Part shown: positions 35,827 to 46,800 of the stretch, one piece after another
How positions within the stretch are numbered: position 1 is the first letter of the stretch
Layout of the letters: each line of letters opens with the position of its first letter
NCBI RefSeq assembly: GCF_030643905.1
Contig: NZ_CP121446.1
Location: 3,082,001-3,146,000 of the forward strand
DNA: 64,000 nt
Direction of reading: 5' to 3'
Origin: Flavobacterium sp. IMCC34852
GTDB taxonomy: Bacteria > Bacteroidota > Bacteroidia > Flavobacteriales > Flavobacteriaceae
The notes under the pieces: model-generated
The model's input: the letters and a program-made list of their open reading frames with translations, nothing else
Told to the model about the DNA's origin: nothing
Database searches by the model: none
Translations under genes and position numbers: made by a program

Positions 35827-37188
35827 CTATTTTATCGAACTGATAATATCGTGTTTCGTAATAATATGATGCTTTCCATTTCCTAAATCTACCAACACGG
35901 CTTGGTTGTCTTTGTTGATGAGTTTGGAAATTTCCTCTATTGGCGCATTAGCGTTTACAATTGGATAAGGTTTGCCCATAATTTCACGGATTGGTTTATC
36001 GGCTATGTTTTTGTCTTCTACGTAGCTTCGGAACAAATCGGTTTCGTCTATGCTTCCTACAAATCCTGTGGTATCGATTACCGGGATTTGAGAGATGTTG
36101 TATTTTTTCAAACGTTCGATAGCATGTGATACTAATTCTTCGGTGCGTACGATTACCAATGGCTTGTCTTTGTGGTCTTTGATCACGTCTTCCGCTTTGG
36201 TGATTTCTTCGTCTAAGAAACCTCTTTCGCGCATCCAATCGTCGTTGAACATTTTCCCTACGTAACGACTACCGCTGTCGTGGAATAAAACTACCACTAC
36301 ATCGTCTTTGGTGAAATGTTCTTTTAACTGGTGTAATCCTTTGACACAAGCACCGGCAGAATTCCCCACAAAAATCCCTTCTTCTAAAGCAATCTTTCTG
36401 GTATAAACTGCAGCATCTTTATCGGTTACTTTGGTGAAACCATCAATTACCGAGAAGTCTACGTTTTGGGGTAAGATATCTTCCCCGATACCTTCGGTGA
36501 TATAAGAATAGATTTCGTTTTCGTCGAAGATTCCGGTTTCGTGGTACTTTTTGAAGACCGAACCGTAAGTATCGATGCCCCAAACTTTGATATTAGGATT
36601 TTTTTCTTTTAAATATTTTCCGATACCGGAAATAGTTCCGCCCGTTCCTACTCCAACCACAAAGTGTGTTACTTTTCCATCGGTTTGTTCCCAAATTTCG
36701 GGTCCGGTTTGTTGGTAATGGGCTAAAGCATTGCTTGGATTATCGTATTGGTTTACGTACCAAGAGTTGGGGATTTCAGTACTTAATCTTTTGGAAACCG
36801 AGTAATACGAACGCGGATCAGTTGGTTCTACATCGGTTGGACAAACGATTACTTTGGCACCAACAGCGCGCAGGATATCCATTTTTTCTTTGGATTGTTT
36901 GTCGGTGATGACAAAAATACATTTGTATCCTTTTACGATAGCGGCTAAAGCTAATCCCATTCCGGTGTTTCCTGAAGTTCCTTCGATAATGGTTCCGCCC
37001 GGTTTTAGTCTTCCGTCGGCTTCAGCGTCTTCTACCATTTTGAGTGCCATTCGGTCTTTGGTAGAATTGCCGGGATTGAAGGTCTCTACTTTGGCCAAAA
37101 CCAAGGCATCAATACCTTCAACCACTTTATTTAATTTCACTAAAGGCGTGTTACCGATAGTGCCTAATATGTTTTCTGCGTAGTTCAT
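35827..37188 (-). CDS. Cystathionine beta-synthase/cysteine synthase-type PLP enzyme with CBS domains
   Basis: A 453-residue enzyme of the fold-type II PLP family. The PLP lysine is K44 in NPGNSTKDR, the substrate loop is EGTSGNTGMGLA, and the phosphate loop is GVGTGGTISG. The catalytic part (about 1-325) is followed by two CBS domains (about 335-453), the order found in cystathionine beta-synthase. It should make cystathionine from serine and homocysteine, or cysteine from activated serine; the sequence alone does not decide. The start MNYAENILGT at 37186-37188 is preferred over the frame from 37242, whose extra 18 residues are hydrophobic and unlike the family. Single gene; no SAM-domain extension. 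Confidence 0.92.
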   Translation of the reverse strand: MNYAENILGTIGNTPLVKLNKVVEGIDALVLAKVETFNPGNSTKDRMALKMVEDAEADGRLKPGGTIIEGTSGNTGMGLALAAIVKGYKCIFVITDKQSKEKMDILRAVGAKVIVCPTDVEPTDPRSYYSVSKRLSTEIPNSWYVNQYDNPSNALAHYQQTGPEIWEQTDGKVTHFVVGVGTGGTISGIGKYLKEKNPNIKVWGIDTYGSVFKKYHETGIFDENEIYSYITEGIGEDILPQNVDFSVIDGFTKVTDKDAAVYTRKIALEEGIFVGNSAGACVKGLHQLKEHFTKDDVVVVLFHDSGSRYVGKMFNDDWMRERGFLDEEITKAEDVIKDHKDKPLVIVRTEELVSHAIERLKKYNISQIPVIDTTGFVGSIDETDLFRSYVEDKNIADKPIREIMGKPYPIVNANAPIEEISKLINKDNQAVLVDLGNGKHHIITKHDIISSIK

Positions 37189-37333
37189 TTTATAAGAGAA
37201 TAGAATATAGAGTAAAGAAAAAAGGTTTCTAATTATTAGCAAATGTAGTGCTATTTCAAATGTTTACAAAAATTCAAATGGTTTATCGTTTAACCCTGAC
37301 TGGAGAAGTTACCTCGTAACTCGTAAGGCAGGA

Positions 37334-37369
37334 ATTGCAATAACTGATAAAGACCGAGCCATTCGTTCC
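37334..37369. repeat. Intergenic repeat, copy 1 of a second family
   Basis: ATTGCAA followed by a 26-base block (37344-37369, containing GATAAAG and CCATTCG) that matches 22 of 26 bases of 49311-49336. The block ends on the stop codon of the porin-like gene. Confidence 0.6.
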
Positions 37370-39342
37370 TACTGGAAAAAATTCCATACTAAACCAAAAC
37401 GAATCATGAAGTCGCGGTAAGGATAATTGGGTGCGTTGTAGAACGTATTGCCGGTCATTTTAGAATTTAAATGTTCTAATTTGAAGAAGATTCTCGTTTG
37501 GCGTATTCTGGCATTGACAAAGAAATCGACCATTGGAAACTCACCTATTTCTCGGGTATTTTGTACAAAAGCTTCAGCGGTTACGGGGTTGTAATCGTTG
37601 GCGTAGTATTTTGTGAAATAGTTGAGTGTGAAACCGGTTTGAAGGAACAAGGCTTTTTTGAAGAAATAATCCGTGTAATACAAAGTATTTCGGCTTACGA
37701 TTTGCGGTACGTTGAGGATGTCGTCTTCTTGGTCGACTTGTTGGTACAAAATGGTATTATCGAGTGCTAATTTCCACCACTTGAATTCGCGGCTGACTTT
37801 TACGGATAAGTAATTGATGGTTTTGTTGTATTGTTTTGGGGAAATCAATTGTTGTTGCGCTTCGGTAGAATCATCGCTGAAATAGAGATGGTCATTGAGT
37901 GAACTCACTTGTACAGAAGCATCCAACCATTGGGTTTTGGCGGTAACTTCAAGGTTGTTTATCTTTTCATTTTTGAAATTGTTGTACCAATTGTATGCCA
38001 CGAAACTGCTTTGGTACAAGTTGAAAATATGATCGGGAATTTTGTTCAGCATTTGGTATTGGAACAAAAACTCATTTTTATCGTTGAGTTTGTAGGTCAG
38101 TTGGGCATCAAAATTAGACAGCGACTGATTAGAGATGGAATTAGAGTATAGAAAAGTTCCGTTCCATTTGTTTTTACGGTATTGATATTGGCCCCCGACG
38201 GTGTTGATTTCGTCATTGATGGAGCTTGGTACCGCTCCTGAAGGCAAAATTAGAATGCGGTTGTAATAGTAATTGTATCTGAAATCCTCGGCGAAGAATT
38301 GGAATTTTCCGAGTAATGCATTTTCGTAAACCGCGCCTACTTTGTTGTACATTCGGTTGTAACGGGTTTTGTCGTTGACACCCGAGGAGACGAAGGCGTC
38401 TCCAAAACGATAGACTTGTGTTTGTTCTTCTCCGACAGTTGAAACTACTGTTTTTTGGTTGTATTCAAAGAATTTGTTTTCGTAATTGAATTGGTGTGTC
38501 AGATAGAGATTGTTGTTTCCGGCTTTCGAATTGATTCTGAAATTGTGGTCAAAGAAGATTCGCTTTGCCTTCATAAAAGTTTTGGCATCTCTTAGGTAGA
38601 CTTCCAATCGGGCTCTGTTTTGAAAAGCTGTTTCTTCGCCTTCAAAATCTTCTAAAGTTGTAATACCTCCGTTTTCACCGTTGAGAAAATCTTGTCCGGT
38701 AAAATGTAGGTTGAGATAATATCTTTTGTTTAAGGTATTATAACTTGAAGTAAATCGGAAGTTTCCGGTGCTTGACAACTGGTTGATGTATTTCCCCAAA
38801 GAACGCAATCCTTTGAAGGCAACCGACATATTGAACCGTTCAGAAGTATTGACTGAGATTAGCGCATCTACATTTTGGCCTTGTTCCATTACGGTTTTAA
38901 AATACAATTCGGTTATAGGGGTTGCAACAGAATAATACTTTATGTCATCGGGCTTCATGTAATTGAAATGTTTACCTGAGAAACCAATTTCAGGGAAAGC
39001 GGAGAATTTTTTATAACCATAATCCAAGACAGTATAGGTTTGTCCTTCATTGGCAAAAGGTAAGAGCCCAAAAATATCTTTTCGAAGATAATTGTATTCG
39101 TATTCCTTTTTGATGGTTAATGAGGTATCTACGTAAGTGGTGTCTTTTTGAAGCGATATGATTCTATAATAGTCATATGGTGCTTTCTTGGCTGTTTTAG
39201 AATCAACAGAATCAGTTTTGGCTTCATTTCTTTGGGTAGGCGTAAATTTTTTATCGAGTTTACTGACCTTTTCGCTTCTTCTTTCTTGGGAAGATACGGG
39301 TTGTAATGAAAGTAAAAAAAGTATAAATAAAAGATATCTCAT
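37369..39342 (-). CDS. Putative outer-membrane porin
   Basis: A 657-residue exported protein from the ATG at 39340-39342; a frame from 39393 adds 17 residues ahead of an obvious signal peptide (MRYLLFILFLLSLQPVSSQ). The body is rich in alternating aromatic and polar strands (SFVAYNWYNNFKNEKINNLEV, TLYYTDYFFKKALFLQTGFTLNYF) and ends in an aromatic residue pattern (MIRFGLVWNFFQ), as in beta-barrel outer-membrane proteins. It matches the 'putative porin' family common in flavobacteria. The N-terminus has a charged, disordered linker (KVSKLDKKFTPTQRNEAKTD). What it transports is unknown. A -7 box TATTTTTG lies at 39360-39367. Confidence 0.82.
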   Translation of the reverse strand: MRYLLFILFLLSLQPVSSQERRSEKVSKLDKKFTPTQRNEAKTDSVDSKTAKKAPYDYYRIISLQKDTTYVDTSLTIKKEYEYNYLRKDIFGLLPFANEGQTYTVLDYGYKKFSAFPEIGFSGKHFNYMKPDDIKYYSVATPITELYFKTVMEQGQNVDALISVNTSERFNMSVAFKGLRSLGKYINQLSSTGNFRFTSSYNTLNKRYYLNLHFTGQDFLNGENGGITTLEDFEGEETAFQNRARLEVYLRDAKTFMKAKRIFFDHNFRINSKAGNNNLYLTHQFNYENKFFEYNQKTVVSTVGEEQTQVYRFGDAFVSSGVNDKTRYNRMYNKVGAVYENALLGKFQFFAEDFRYNYYYNRILILPSGAVPSSINDEINTVGGQYQYRKNKWNGTFLYSNSISNQSLSNFDAQLTYKLNDKNEFLFQYQMLNKIPDHIFNLYQSSFVAYNWYNNFKNEKINNLEVTAKTQWLDASVQVSSLNDHLYFSDDSTEAQQQLISPKQYNKTINYLSVKVSREFKWWKLALDNTILYQQVDQEDDILNVPQIVSRNTLYYTDYFFKKALFLQTGFTLNYFTKYYANDYNPVTAEAFVQNTREIGEFPMVDFFVNARIRQTRIFFKLEHLNSKMTGNTFYNAPNYPYRDFMIRFGLVWNFFQ

Positions 39343-39393
39343 CTGAATGATTTTCGGGACAAAAATACACAAAACAATTTGTAATAAAATCAT

Positions 39394-39424
39394 AAAAAAA
39401 CCATCCTGTTGTATAGGATGGTTT
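39394..39424 (-). terminator. Terminator of the subtilase gene
   Basis: On the minus strand AAACCATCCT, a seven-base loop, AGGATGGTTT, then TTTT. It lies 25 bases after the stop. Confidence 0.88.
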
Positions 39425-39448
39425 AATTTATAATGCCAAAGTAAAAGT

Positions 39449-41353
39449 TTACTCTTTAATAAACTTTTTAGTGGTTACTATGTTATCGGATTTGAACGTA
39501 ACAAAGTAAACTCCGGAAGCTAAAGAAGACACGTCAATTGCACCTACAGAAGCCGAATTAGCTCTGTTAAATACTTCTTTTCCGGTTATTTCTCTAATGG
39601 ATATTTCCTGGATACCGGCTAAACTTTGACTGGCAAAATTCAGCACATTTGAAGCCGGATTAGGATAAACCATAATTTGATTCTCTGTTGCAGCAAATTG
39701 GTTGTTATTCAATGTAATATCATTCAAAGAAGAGACAATCAAAGAATACTTTTGAGGAGCATTTGATAAGGTTCCTTTGTGACTAACGGTAATTGTGTAA
39801 ACACCATTAGGATTATCCACCTGAACTTTTTCAAAATTATCTCTGAAGTTATCTGCATTTCTAACAGCACCATCATAGGGAACTGCCGGATTTAATGTCC
39901 ATGGAAAATAAGTTTCAGTTCCATTGGAAACTCTTAAATCCAAATCGTTTACCAAGTAAGAGGTTGTAGGATCAATAGCGTTTGTTGTATTGGCAGCAGC
40001 AGCCGGATCAGCCCAAGATATAGAAGCCATCAATGGATTTGTTCCTGAAGAAGCTACATTAAGGGTATAGCTTTGTCCGTTAGTTAGTTCAAGTTCATAA
40101 ATAACTGCATTTTGCTGTTGGTGTTTTAAAATGACCGTAGCAGCTGCTTCCGCATTTACCAATCCCCAACCATATTCATAATCCGGACCGTCATAAGAAC
40201 CGGCTTCATCTGCAGTATGCATCATTAAACCTTTTAGGGTTGCAGCTCTCATATAGTTAGCAAATAATGATTCGTAATATTGTTGTAACAATAATGAAAC
40301 TCCTGAAATTCCCGGCGATGCCATAGAAGTTCCTTGCATTACACTATTGGCTGTGTCAGAAGTGGCAACAGTAGATCTAACAGACACCCCTTTGGTAACG
40401 ATTTCAGGCTTAATTCTTCCGTCATCTGTTGGACCCCAACTACTAAAAGAAGACATAACCACACTGCTTGGATCAGAATAAGTTAAAACTTGGTTTACGG
40501 CTCCAACAGTGATAACATTTTTGGCATTATGCATTCCTCTAATCAAGTTGTAACCGAATTTTTCAGTCAGATATGGACCAATTATCGGATCGTTATAATC
40601 GCTTCTGTCATTTCCGGCAGAAGTAACTGCTAAATAATAAGGAGCTGCATAAGTAACTTGATCCAACTGTCTTGCTCTGGAGTCGTAAGCCCCAAAATTC
40701 CAAGGAGTAGTTTGAGAAGCGCCAATAAAGTAAGAATGGTTAGAAACCAACATACCGTTAGCGGCTTGGTCAGCCATTTCTGCGTAATCATTATTCCAAT
40801 CGAATGAAAAAGCACTAGCATTGAAGGCTAGTCCTCTTAGGTTGGCAGTTATTCCTTGTGCTACAATAGTACCGGTAACATGAGTTGCGTGATCTTCAAA
40901 AGCGGAACCGTCAAGACTAACCACTTTACTATTTGGAAATTCAACATGGGTATTTCTGGCAGAACCACCATCCCATACATAAGCATACATACCTTGTCCT
41001 TGTATATTTAGTCCCAAACTTCCACCTGAATACATACGATCAGTACGAGCGGTACGAGCAGCATTAAAATTTGAAGTAGTGTAATAAATCACTTCTGAAT
41101 TATTGATTACATCATAAATCTCTTTTTTAACGCCGTCAATATACAAAACCCTTTTGGCTTCCGGATGAGATAACAAATAAGAATCAATTCTCTCTTTACG
41201 TTGCAGATATTCATAACTAAATGTCTGAGACAATTGGTTCAAAGTGGCTACATCAGTTTGTTTAATAATGTCCTGTCTTTGAGAAAAAGATTGCGAATAA
41301 CTGATGTTAAAAGTAATCATCAATAAAAAAGCAATTTTTATAATATTTTTCAT
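39449..41353 (-). CDS. T9SS-secreted S8 family (subtilisin-like) peptidase
   Basis: A 634-residue secreted protease. A signal peptide (IIKIAFLLMITFNISYS) and a pro-region precede the catalytic domain with D128 (YVWDGG), H155 (DHATHVTGT), the oxyanion N248 (SAGNDR) and S343 (GTSMASPG), so the triad is complete. A jelly-roll-like domain (about 410-545) and a type A sorting domain (about 555-634, MVYPNPASNVLNFAS ... GVYFVTFKSDNIVTTKKFIKE) follow. It should cut proteins outside the cell. It lies directly downstream of the SusC/SusD operon; its promoter sits in that operon's terminator (41393-41422). Confidence 0.95.
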   Translation of the reverse strand: MKNIIKIAFLLMITFNISYSQSFSQRQDIIKQTDVATLNQLSQTFSYEYLQRKERIDSYLLSHPEAKRVLYIDGVKKEIYDVINNSEVIYYTTSNFNAARTARTDRMYSGGSLGLNIQGQGMYAYVWDGGSARNTHVEFPNSKVVSLDGSAFEDHATHVTGTIVAQGITANLRGLAFNASAFSFDWNNDYAEMADQAANGMLVSNHSYFIGASQTTPWNFGAYDSRARQLDQVTYAAPYYLAVTSAGNDRSDYNDPIIGPYLTEKFGYNLIRGMHNAKNVITVGAVNQVLTYSDPSSVVMSSFSSWGPTDDGRIKPEIVTKGVSVRSTVATSDTANSVMQGTSMASPGISGVSLLLQQYYESLFANYMRAATLKGLMMHTADEAGSYDGPDYEYGWGLVNAEAAATVILKHQQQNAVIYELELTNGQSYTLNVASSGTNPLMASISWADPAAAANTTNAIDPTTSYLVNDLDLRVSNGTETYFPWTLNPAVPYDGAVRNADNFRDNFEKVQVDNPNGVYTITVSHKGTLSNAPQKYSLIVSSLNDITLNNNQFAATENQIMVYPNPASNVLNFASQSLAGIQEISIREITGKEVFNRANSASVGAIDVSSLASGVYFVTFKSDNIVTTKKFIKE

Positions 41354-41380
41354 AGCTTTTGGTAATATATTTTATAAATC

Positions 41381-41411
41381 AAAAAATCCTAACAAAGTTA
41401 GGATTTTTTTT
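41381..41411 (-). terminator. Terminator of the SusCD operon
   Basis: On the minus strand AAAAAATCCTAAC pairs with GTTAGGATTTTTT (13 bp, three-base loop). It lies 27 bases after the stop of the operon's third gene. Confidence 0.9.
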
Positions 41412-41422
41412 TAAATATTCAA
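41393..41422 (-). promoter_or_regulatory. Promoter of the subtilase gene, overlapping the Sus terminator
   Basis: On the minus strand TTG (41420-41422), a 19-base spacer, then TAACTTTG (41393-41400). The -7 box straddles the loop of the terminator hairpin, and the start near 41387 is in its second arm, leaving a leader of about 34 bases. Confidence 0.75.
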
Positions 41423-41437
41423 TTTAATGATATCGGA

Positions 41438-42253
41438 TTAAATACCAGTAAACACTTCTTGTTTGTTTCCATAAGAACCTACACCAGGAATATAGTAATT
41501 TACATATACTGTCATGGTTCTTGTACAAGGGTTGAAAGAAGATACTTGAGAAGCATCGGTTGACATTCTAGCCCAGATGTAACCATTGTATTGAGCCACA
41601 AAATAACCGGTATTTTGTTCTGCAAATGTCACAATAAATGAGTCATTGTAAGACAACACAAAGTTTGGTGCAGAAGCATTATCTTCCCAGAAGTCATTTA
41701 TCTGAATAGTGTTTGCAGAAGGACCTACAGCAACTGCATGAGTTGAAGTTCCTAACCACCATGTAGTAGCATCAAAATCTCCAACAAATGCGCTGATATC
41801 ACAAGATAAGCTAACATTAACTGTATAAGTATTATTGAATACTGCACTTTCCAAAGAAGAAGAAGATAATTTAAAATTAACCACTTTTCCGGTTTGAACA
41901 GCACCATCCTCTAGGAATCTTACTTTGAATTGACCTGTTGTTTCACCATCTACTAATTCATCAGTACCATTGATAATTGTAAAATCTACACCTTCAACAG
42001 CAGTTGAAGTTTCAGTATCAACAACCATAGTAACAGTATTGGTTCCGCTTACCGCTTTAACAACACCGTAATCGATGTCAATCTCTGTAAAACCAGTACC
42101 TGAAAAAACAAAAACGTCTTTTGAAACACCGTTATGGAAATTTAACAAAGCATCACCTTTGTACACTCTTTCGCCTTTGTCATCATCCGTACAACTTGTA
42201 AAAGCTGCCGCCGAAAAAAGGGCTACTAAACTTAATAATTTAATTTTTTTCAT
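41438..42253 (-). CDS. Surface or periplasmic lipoprotein of the SusCD operon, Calx-beta-like
   Basis: A 271-residue lipoprotein; the signal ends AFTSC with C21 lipidated, followed by the acidic TDDDKGE that often marks surface-exposed lipoproteins in Bacteroidota. The N-terminal half has a Calx-beta-like pattern (TSTAVEGVDFTIINGT ... FKVRFLEDGAVQTGKVVNFKL); the C-terminal half is unrecognised and rich in aromatic residues (WARMSTDAS, TVYVNYYIPGVGSYG). It follows susD after 11 bases, a place usually taken by an accessory binding lipoprotein of the transporter. Ligand unknown. Confidence 0.8.
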   Translation of the reverse strand: MKKIKLLSLVALFSAAAFTSCTDDDKGERVYKGDALLNFHNGVSKDVFVFSGTGFTEIDIDYGVVKAVSGTNTVTMVVDTETSTAVEGVDFTIINGTDELVDGETTGQFKVRFLEDGAVQTGKVVNFKLSSSSLESAVFNNTYTVNVSLSCDISAFVGDFDATTWWLGTSTHAVAVGPSANTIQINDFWEDNASAPNFVLSYNDSFIVTFAEQNTGYFVAQYNGYIWARMSTDASQVSSFNPCTRTMTVYVNYYIPGVGSYGNKQEVFTGI

Positions 42254-42264
42254 AGTTTCTTTTT

Positions 42265-43803
42265 TTAATTATATCCTGGATTTTGTTGAATAGTAGGATT
42301 ACCGGCTAACTCGTCTTGAGGAATTGGTAAGGTAAATCTATAATCAGTATTTGAAATCGTTGTAGGCAATGTTAAGATTAAATCGTCAGTAATATTTCTG
42401 TCGATACTCTTATCTGCTAAAACTCCTAAACGTTTGATATCAACATATCTGAATCCTTCAAAACAAAACTCTTTTCTTCTTTCTTTCAAGATATCTGCCC
42501 AAGCTTGTTGTTGGTCAGCGTAAGAAGGTAATGGTTGAGCAGCTAATCTGTTTCTGGCATCACGAATATTTTTGATGTAACCAGCCGCAATTCCTAATTG
42601 GTTTTCAGCAACAGCACACTCAGCTAGGATAAAATACATTTCAGACAATCTGAAAATTTTGATATCATTTCTCAATGGTTGAGTTGGTTTTCCAGGATAT
42701 TTATCAATTACCAAAACATCTGAAGTGTTGTAAGCAGGATTAGTTAAATAACCTGTATCAATTAAAGATGTTGGATCAACAAAAGCAAGTCCACGGATAT
42801 CTCCACTAACTTCACGCAATTCATTAAATAAATTTCTACCCATATCTAGGAAAGCTCCACCGGTAGCAGAAGTAGTGTTGAAAAAGAAATTCCCAGCAAT
42901 ATTACCCCAACCACCACCAGAAGGTCTTGAAAGCGCAAATAAAACTTCACCTTGGCTTAAATCTGCCCAAATTCTTCTATATGGGTTACTCGTTGTATTT
43001 TCATTGTAGAAATTAGCCGCAACATAAGGTGTTGCCGGAGTCAATGTCAACCCAGAAGTATCAAGTACTGCTTGCGCATACTGCTTAGCTAAAGTATAGT
43101 TTTTTCTGTACAAATACATTCTTGCTCTTAAAGCATTGATCATGTTTTTAGAAGCATACTTGTAAGCCGAAGCACCTGAACGGTCAACTAAATTAGTATC
43201 AGCAAAAGCTAAATCACTTTCGATTAAAGCAAAAACTTCACCATTAGTAGATCTTGGCAATTTTTCATCAATAGCAGGAACATAGTCAAATAACATTACT
43301 CCCAAGGCACTATCATCTGATAAATCAGTTGAGAAATAAGTCAATAATTGGAAATAAGAGTAAGCTCTGATAGCTCTTGCTTCAGCAATGATAGAGTTGT
43401 ATTCTGCTGTTTCATCAACAACATCATTTACTACAGGAGTAACAAGAGCAGCAGCTTCAATCAATCTGTTTGCTCTGTTGATTACGGTGTAATGACCAAT
43501 CCATAAACCTGATACATAACCTGTACTTTGGTTTAGGTTAAAACGGTGTAATTGTAATTCTTGACCTCCATTATTTGGCCCAATACCACACTCATCTGTA
43601 AAAGAAGCAGAAAGCATGATTTCATTAGTATTCCCTAAGCTCGAGTAAACCGAACCGTTAAGGAATTGAGAAAGGTCGCTTACGGTTCTAAAAGTAATAT
43701 TATTACCTAATTCACCGTCTTGAACAATATCCGTAGCATCATTACAAGATGATACCGAGAATATTAAACCCAAAATTATTATTAAACTCTTTATACTTTT
43801 CAT
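42265..43803 (-). CDS. RagB/SusD family nutrient-binding outer-membrane lipoprotein
   Basis: A 512-residue SusD-like lipoprotein, lipidated at C20 (FSVSSC). Typical features are the TPR-rich body (SIIAEARAIRAYSYFQLLTYF, KNMINALRARMYLYRKNYTLAKQYAQAVL), the C-terminal FCFEGFRYVDIKR block and the end LPIPQDELAGNPTIQQNPGYN. It forms the lid of a SusC channel and catches substrate at the cell surface. It starts 20 bases after susC. The substrate class is not fixed by sequence; no glycan enzymes are near, while a secreted protease is, so peptides are the better guess. Confidence 0.95.
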   Translation of the reverse strand: MKSIKSLIIILGLIFSVSSCNDATDIVQDGELGNNITFRTVSDLSQFLNGSVYSSLGNTNEIMLSASFTDECGIGPNNGGQELQLHRFNLNQSTGYVSGLWIGHYTVINRANRLIEAAALVTPVVNDVVDETAEYNSIIAEARAIRAYSYFQLLTYFSTDLSDDSALGVMLFDYVPAIDEKLPRSTNGEVFALIESDLAFADTNLVDRSGASAYKYASKNMINALRARMYLYRKNYTLAKQYAQAVLDTSGLTLTPATPYVAANFYNENTTSNPYRRIWADLSQGEVLFALSRPSGGGWGNIAGNFFFNTTSATGGAFLDMGRNLFNELREVSGDIRGLAFVDPTSLIDTGYLTNPAYNTSDVLVIDKYPGKPTQPLRNDIKIFRLSEMYFILAECAVAENQLGIAAGYIKNIRDARNRLAAQPLPSYADQQQAWADILKERRKEFCFEGFRYVDIKRLGVLADKSIDRNITDDLILTLPTTISNTDYRFTLPIPQDELAGNPTIQQNPGYN

Positions 43804-43823
43804 AAAATTATGTTTTATTTAAA

Positions 43824-46800
43824 TTAAAATCTGATGCTTGCTCCAAAAGAAACAGTCTTTGGATTAGGGAAAGCAGTAACACTTAACGTTTGTGTGTTTT
43901 CAGGGTCAAAACCTCTCCATTTTGTCCAAGTGTATAAATTCTCAGCTTGAGCATACAAACGTAAACTTTGAATAAATGTTCCTTTCAAGAAGTTTGAAGG
44001 GAAATTATAACCAAAAGTTAAGTTTTTAAATCTCAAGAAAGAAGAGTCATACAAGAATCTGTCTGTTGCAGTTGAACCATAAGTTGAACCATTTGTAGCA
44101 TTCAAAGCAGGGAAATTAGTTGGATTTTGTGCAGTCCATGCGTTTAACATATCAGAAGAAACGTTATCGTCTCCAATGAAATCAACGTTGTAAGCCCATG
44201 CTAATTGGTTATCAACTCTCCATACATCTTTTGTCCAAGAGAACAAAGTATTTAAGAAGAATCCTTTGTAAGTAGCATTGAATCCAAAACCACCTTGATA
44301 AACCGGTACTGAACTTTTTCCGGTTAATCTACGATCAGCAACTAAATCTGGATTTTCTGTAACGTTACCATCAGCGTCTAAGAATAATAAATTACCATTC
44401 GCTTGATTAACTCCAACATAAGGAATTAAATTCCATTGGTAAGCCATGTCACCAACTTGATTAACTAAAGCATTACCAGATTGGTCAGTAACTGTCAATG
44501 AAGTAATTTCATTTTTGTTGTAAGCCATGTTGGCGAAAAGCTGTAAATCTAACGGTTTGTTTTTGAATACGTTGTATTTTAATTGCAACTCAACACCAGT
44601 ATTTCTTAAACCACCATTGTTACCATTTTGAGAGTAGATACTGGTAGCAGCCGAACGGTTAATGTCGCTATAAAGTTTCTCCGTTTGTTTTCTGTACACA
44701 TCGATATTACCTTCAATTCTGTTGTTCAACATAATGAAGTCAAGACCAATGTTAGCTTGAGAAATTTCTTCCCATCTTAAGTCAGTGTTTGCAATGTTAG
44801 AAACAAAGATTCCAGGATCATTGTTGTATCCAGCACCAGTAGCATTTAAATCTCTTACGATACTAGTTCCCAACAATAATGGGTTTGTTCCATAACCCGG
44901 TGCCAAAATGTTTTGGTTACCTTGTGTTCCGTAAGAAGCACGTAATTTCAACATAGAGAAAATAGAACCTTCCATAAATTTCTCTTTGTCAAGATTCCAT
45001 CTTCCTGATAATGACCAGAAAGTACCCCATTTGTAATCATCAACAAAACGGTAAGTAGCATCTCTTCTGATTACTGCAGCAAAACCATATTTGTCATTGT
45101 AATCATAATCTAAAGTAGCAAAATAAGACAAAGTACCTGCATCAATTTTATTAGCAGAAACAGTTGAAATATAAGAGTTAGGAGTTGCAGGGTTGAAAGC
45201 AATGTAACCTGTACCAGCTCCAGGAGCATAAGTCAATGGGTTCAAACCGTTTTGAGTTTGAGAAGTACCTCTAAAGTGAGCTTTCATGTACTCCATGTAA
45301 ATATTAGCATCAATTCTGTGTTTCTCTTTGATTTTTTTAGAGTAACCTAAACTAACGATATTTGTAAAAGTAAAATCTTTTGAACTAGAAGTTCTTTCAA
45401 AACCTCCAAACTCTTCAGCTCTACTTTCTCTAACAGCGATCGCTAAATATGACCATGGAGCTCTTGCGAAAACTCTATCTCCTTGTTTAAAATCGATACC
45501 GAATTTATTTGACAAAGTTAAGTCGTTAGTCAATTTGTATGATGCTGAAATGTTTGCCAATACGGCACTTTCGTCAGCCCAACTTGGTAAACTGTTTTCT
45601 TTTAAGATATCTTCCAATACGTAAGTATCGTTTGGACCTGAGAAGTCAGTTCCGATAGCATCGTATAAATCTTGACCTGTAGCAAATTGATTTGCCGCAA
45701 CATAAGGCAATCCCATTACACTACCATGAAGTGGATTTTGGATAGTATTATTGTTCACACCATCATTGGTCTCTTGGTTTAACTCATTTCTTCTAGAGTA
45801 AGCCAAAGACAATTGAGAGTTATAAGTAAATTTCCCGTTTTTAGATTTACCATTCAAGTTATTTCTGAAAGTAAATCTTTGGAAATCTGTAGTAGGTACC
45901 ATTCCTCCTTGTTTGAAATATCCAAAAGAAGAATAAGTAGAGATATTTTCACCACCAAAAGTCAATCCTAAATTGTGTTGTTGCGTAACATCAACTCCAA
46001 AGAATTCGTCTCTCCAGTTGGTATTAACAGCATAATCAGCAATTTGTTGATCTGTTAATGTAGCTCCAAGACCGGTATTTTTATTTTTCTCAATAGTCAA
46101 AACTTGTCTTGAGTTTGACATATTGTATTTGTTTTTAGGAAGGATGTTAACTCCGTTGACAACATCATAGGTTATTTTAAGAGCCGAACCGTATTTACCT
46201 TGTTTTGTAGTAATTACCAAAACACCATTCGCACCTCTGTTTCCGTAGATAGATGTTGCAGCAGCATCTCTCAAAATAGATACTGTTTCAATATCATTTT
46301 GGTTAAGACTTCTGAATTGGTTACCATTAGTTGGTACACCATCAATTACGATAAGCGGATCAGTAGACGCATTCAAAGAAGAAGCTCCTCTAATCAATAA
46401 ATCAATCTTAGCAGAACCCGGTGAACCCGAAGATGACAAGATTGAAGCTCCCGGTGCTGTTCCTTGTAATGAATTCAAGAAAGACGCATTCGGTCTGTTT
46501 TCAATTACTTCAGCAGTAACAGTTGTTAAAGCAGAAGTGGTAGTTGCTTTTGTTCTGGCACGGTTGTAACCCTCAGAAACAATCACAACTTCTGTTAAAC
46601 TTACCCCTTCGGATAAAGTAACATTGTAATTGTTGGCCGCAGTTACATTAATTGACTGCGAATTGTAACCTGTGAAGGAAATTACTAAAACATCACCCGG
46701 TTTTGCTTTGATAGAGAATTTACCATCAAAATCAGTTTGGGTACTGTTTTTTGTCCCTTTTACAATAATATTCGCACTAGGAAGTGGTCCAGTAGCATCT

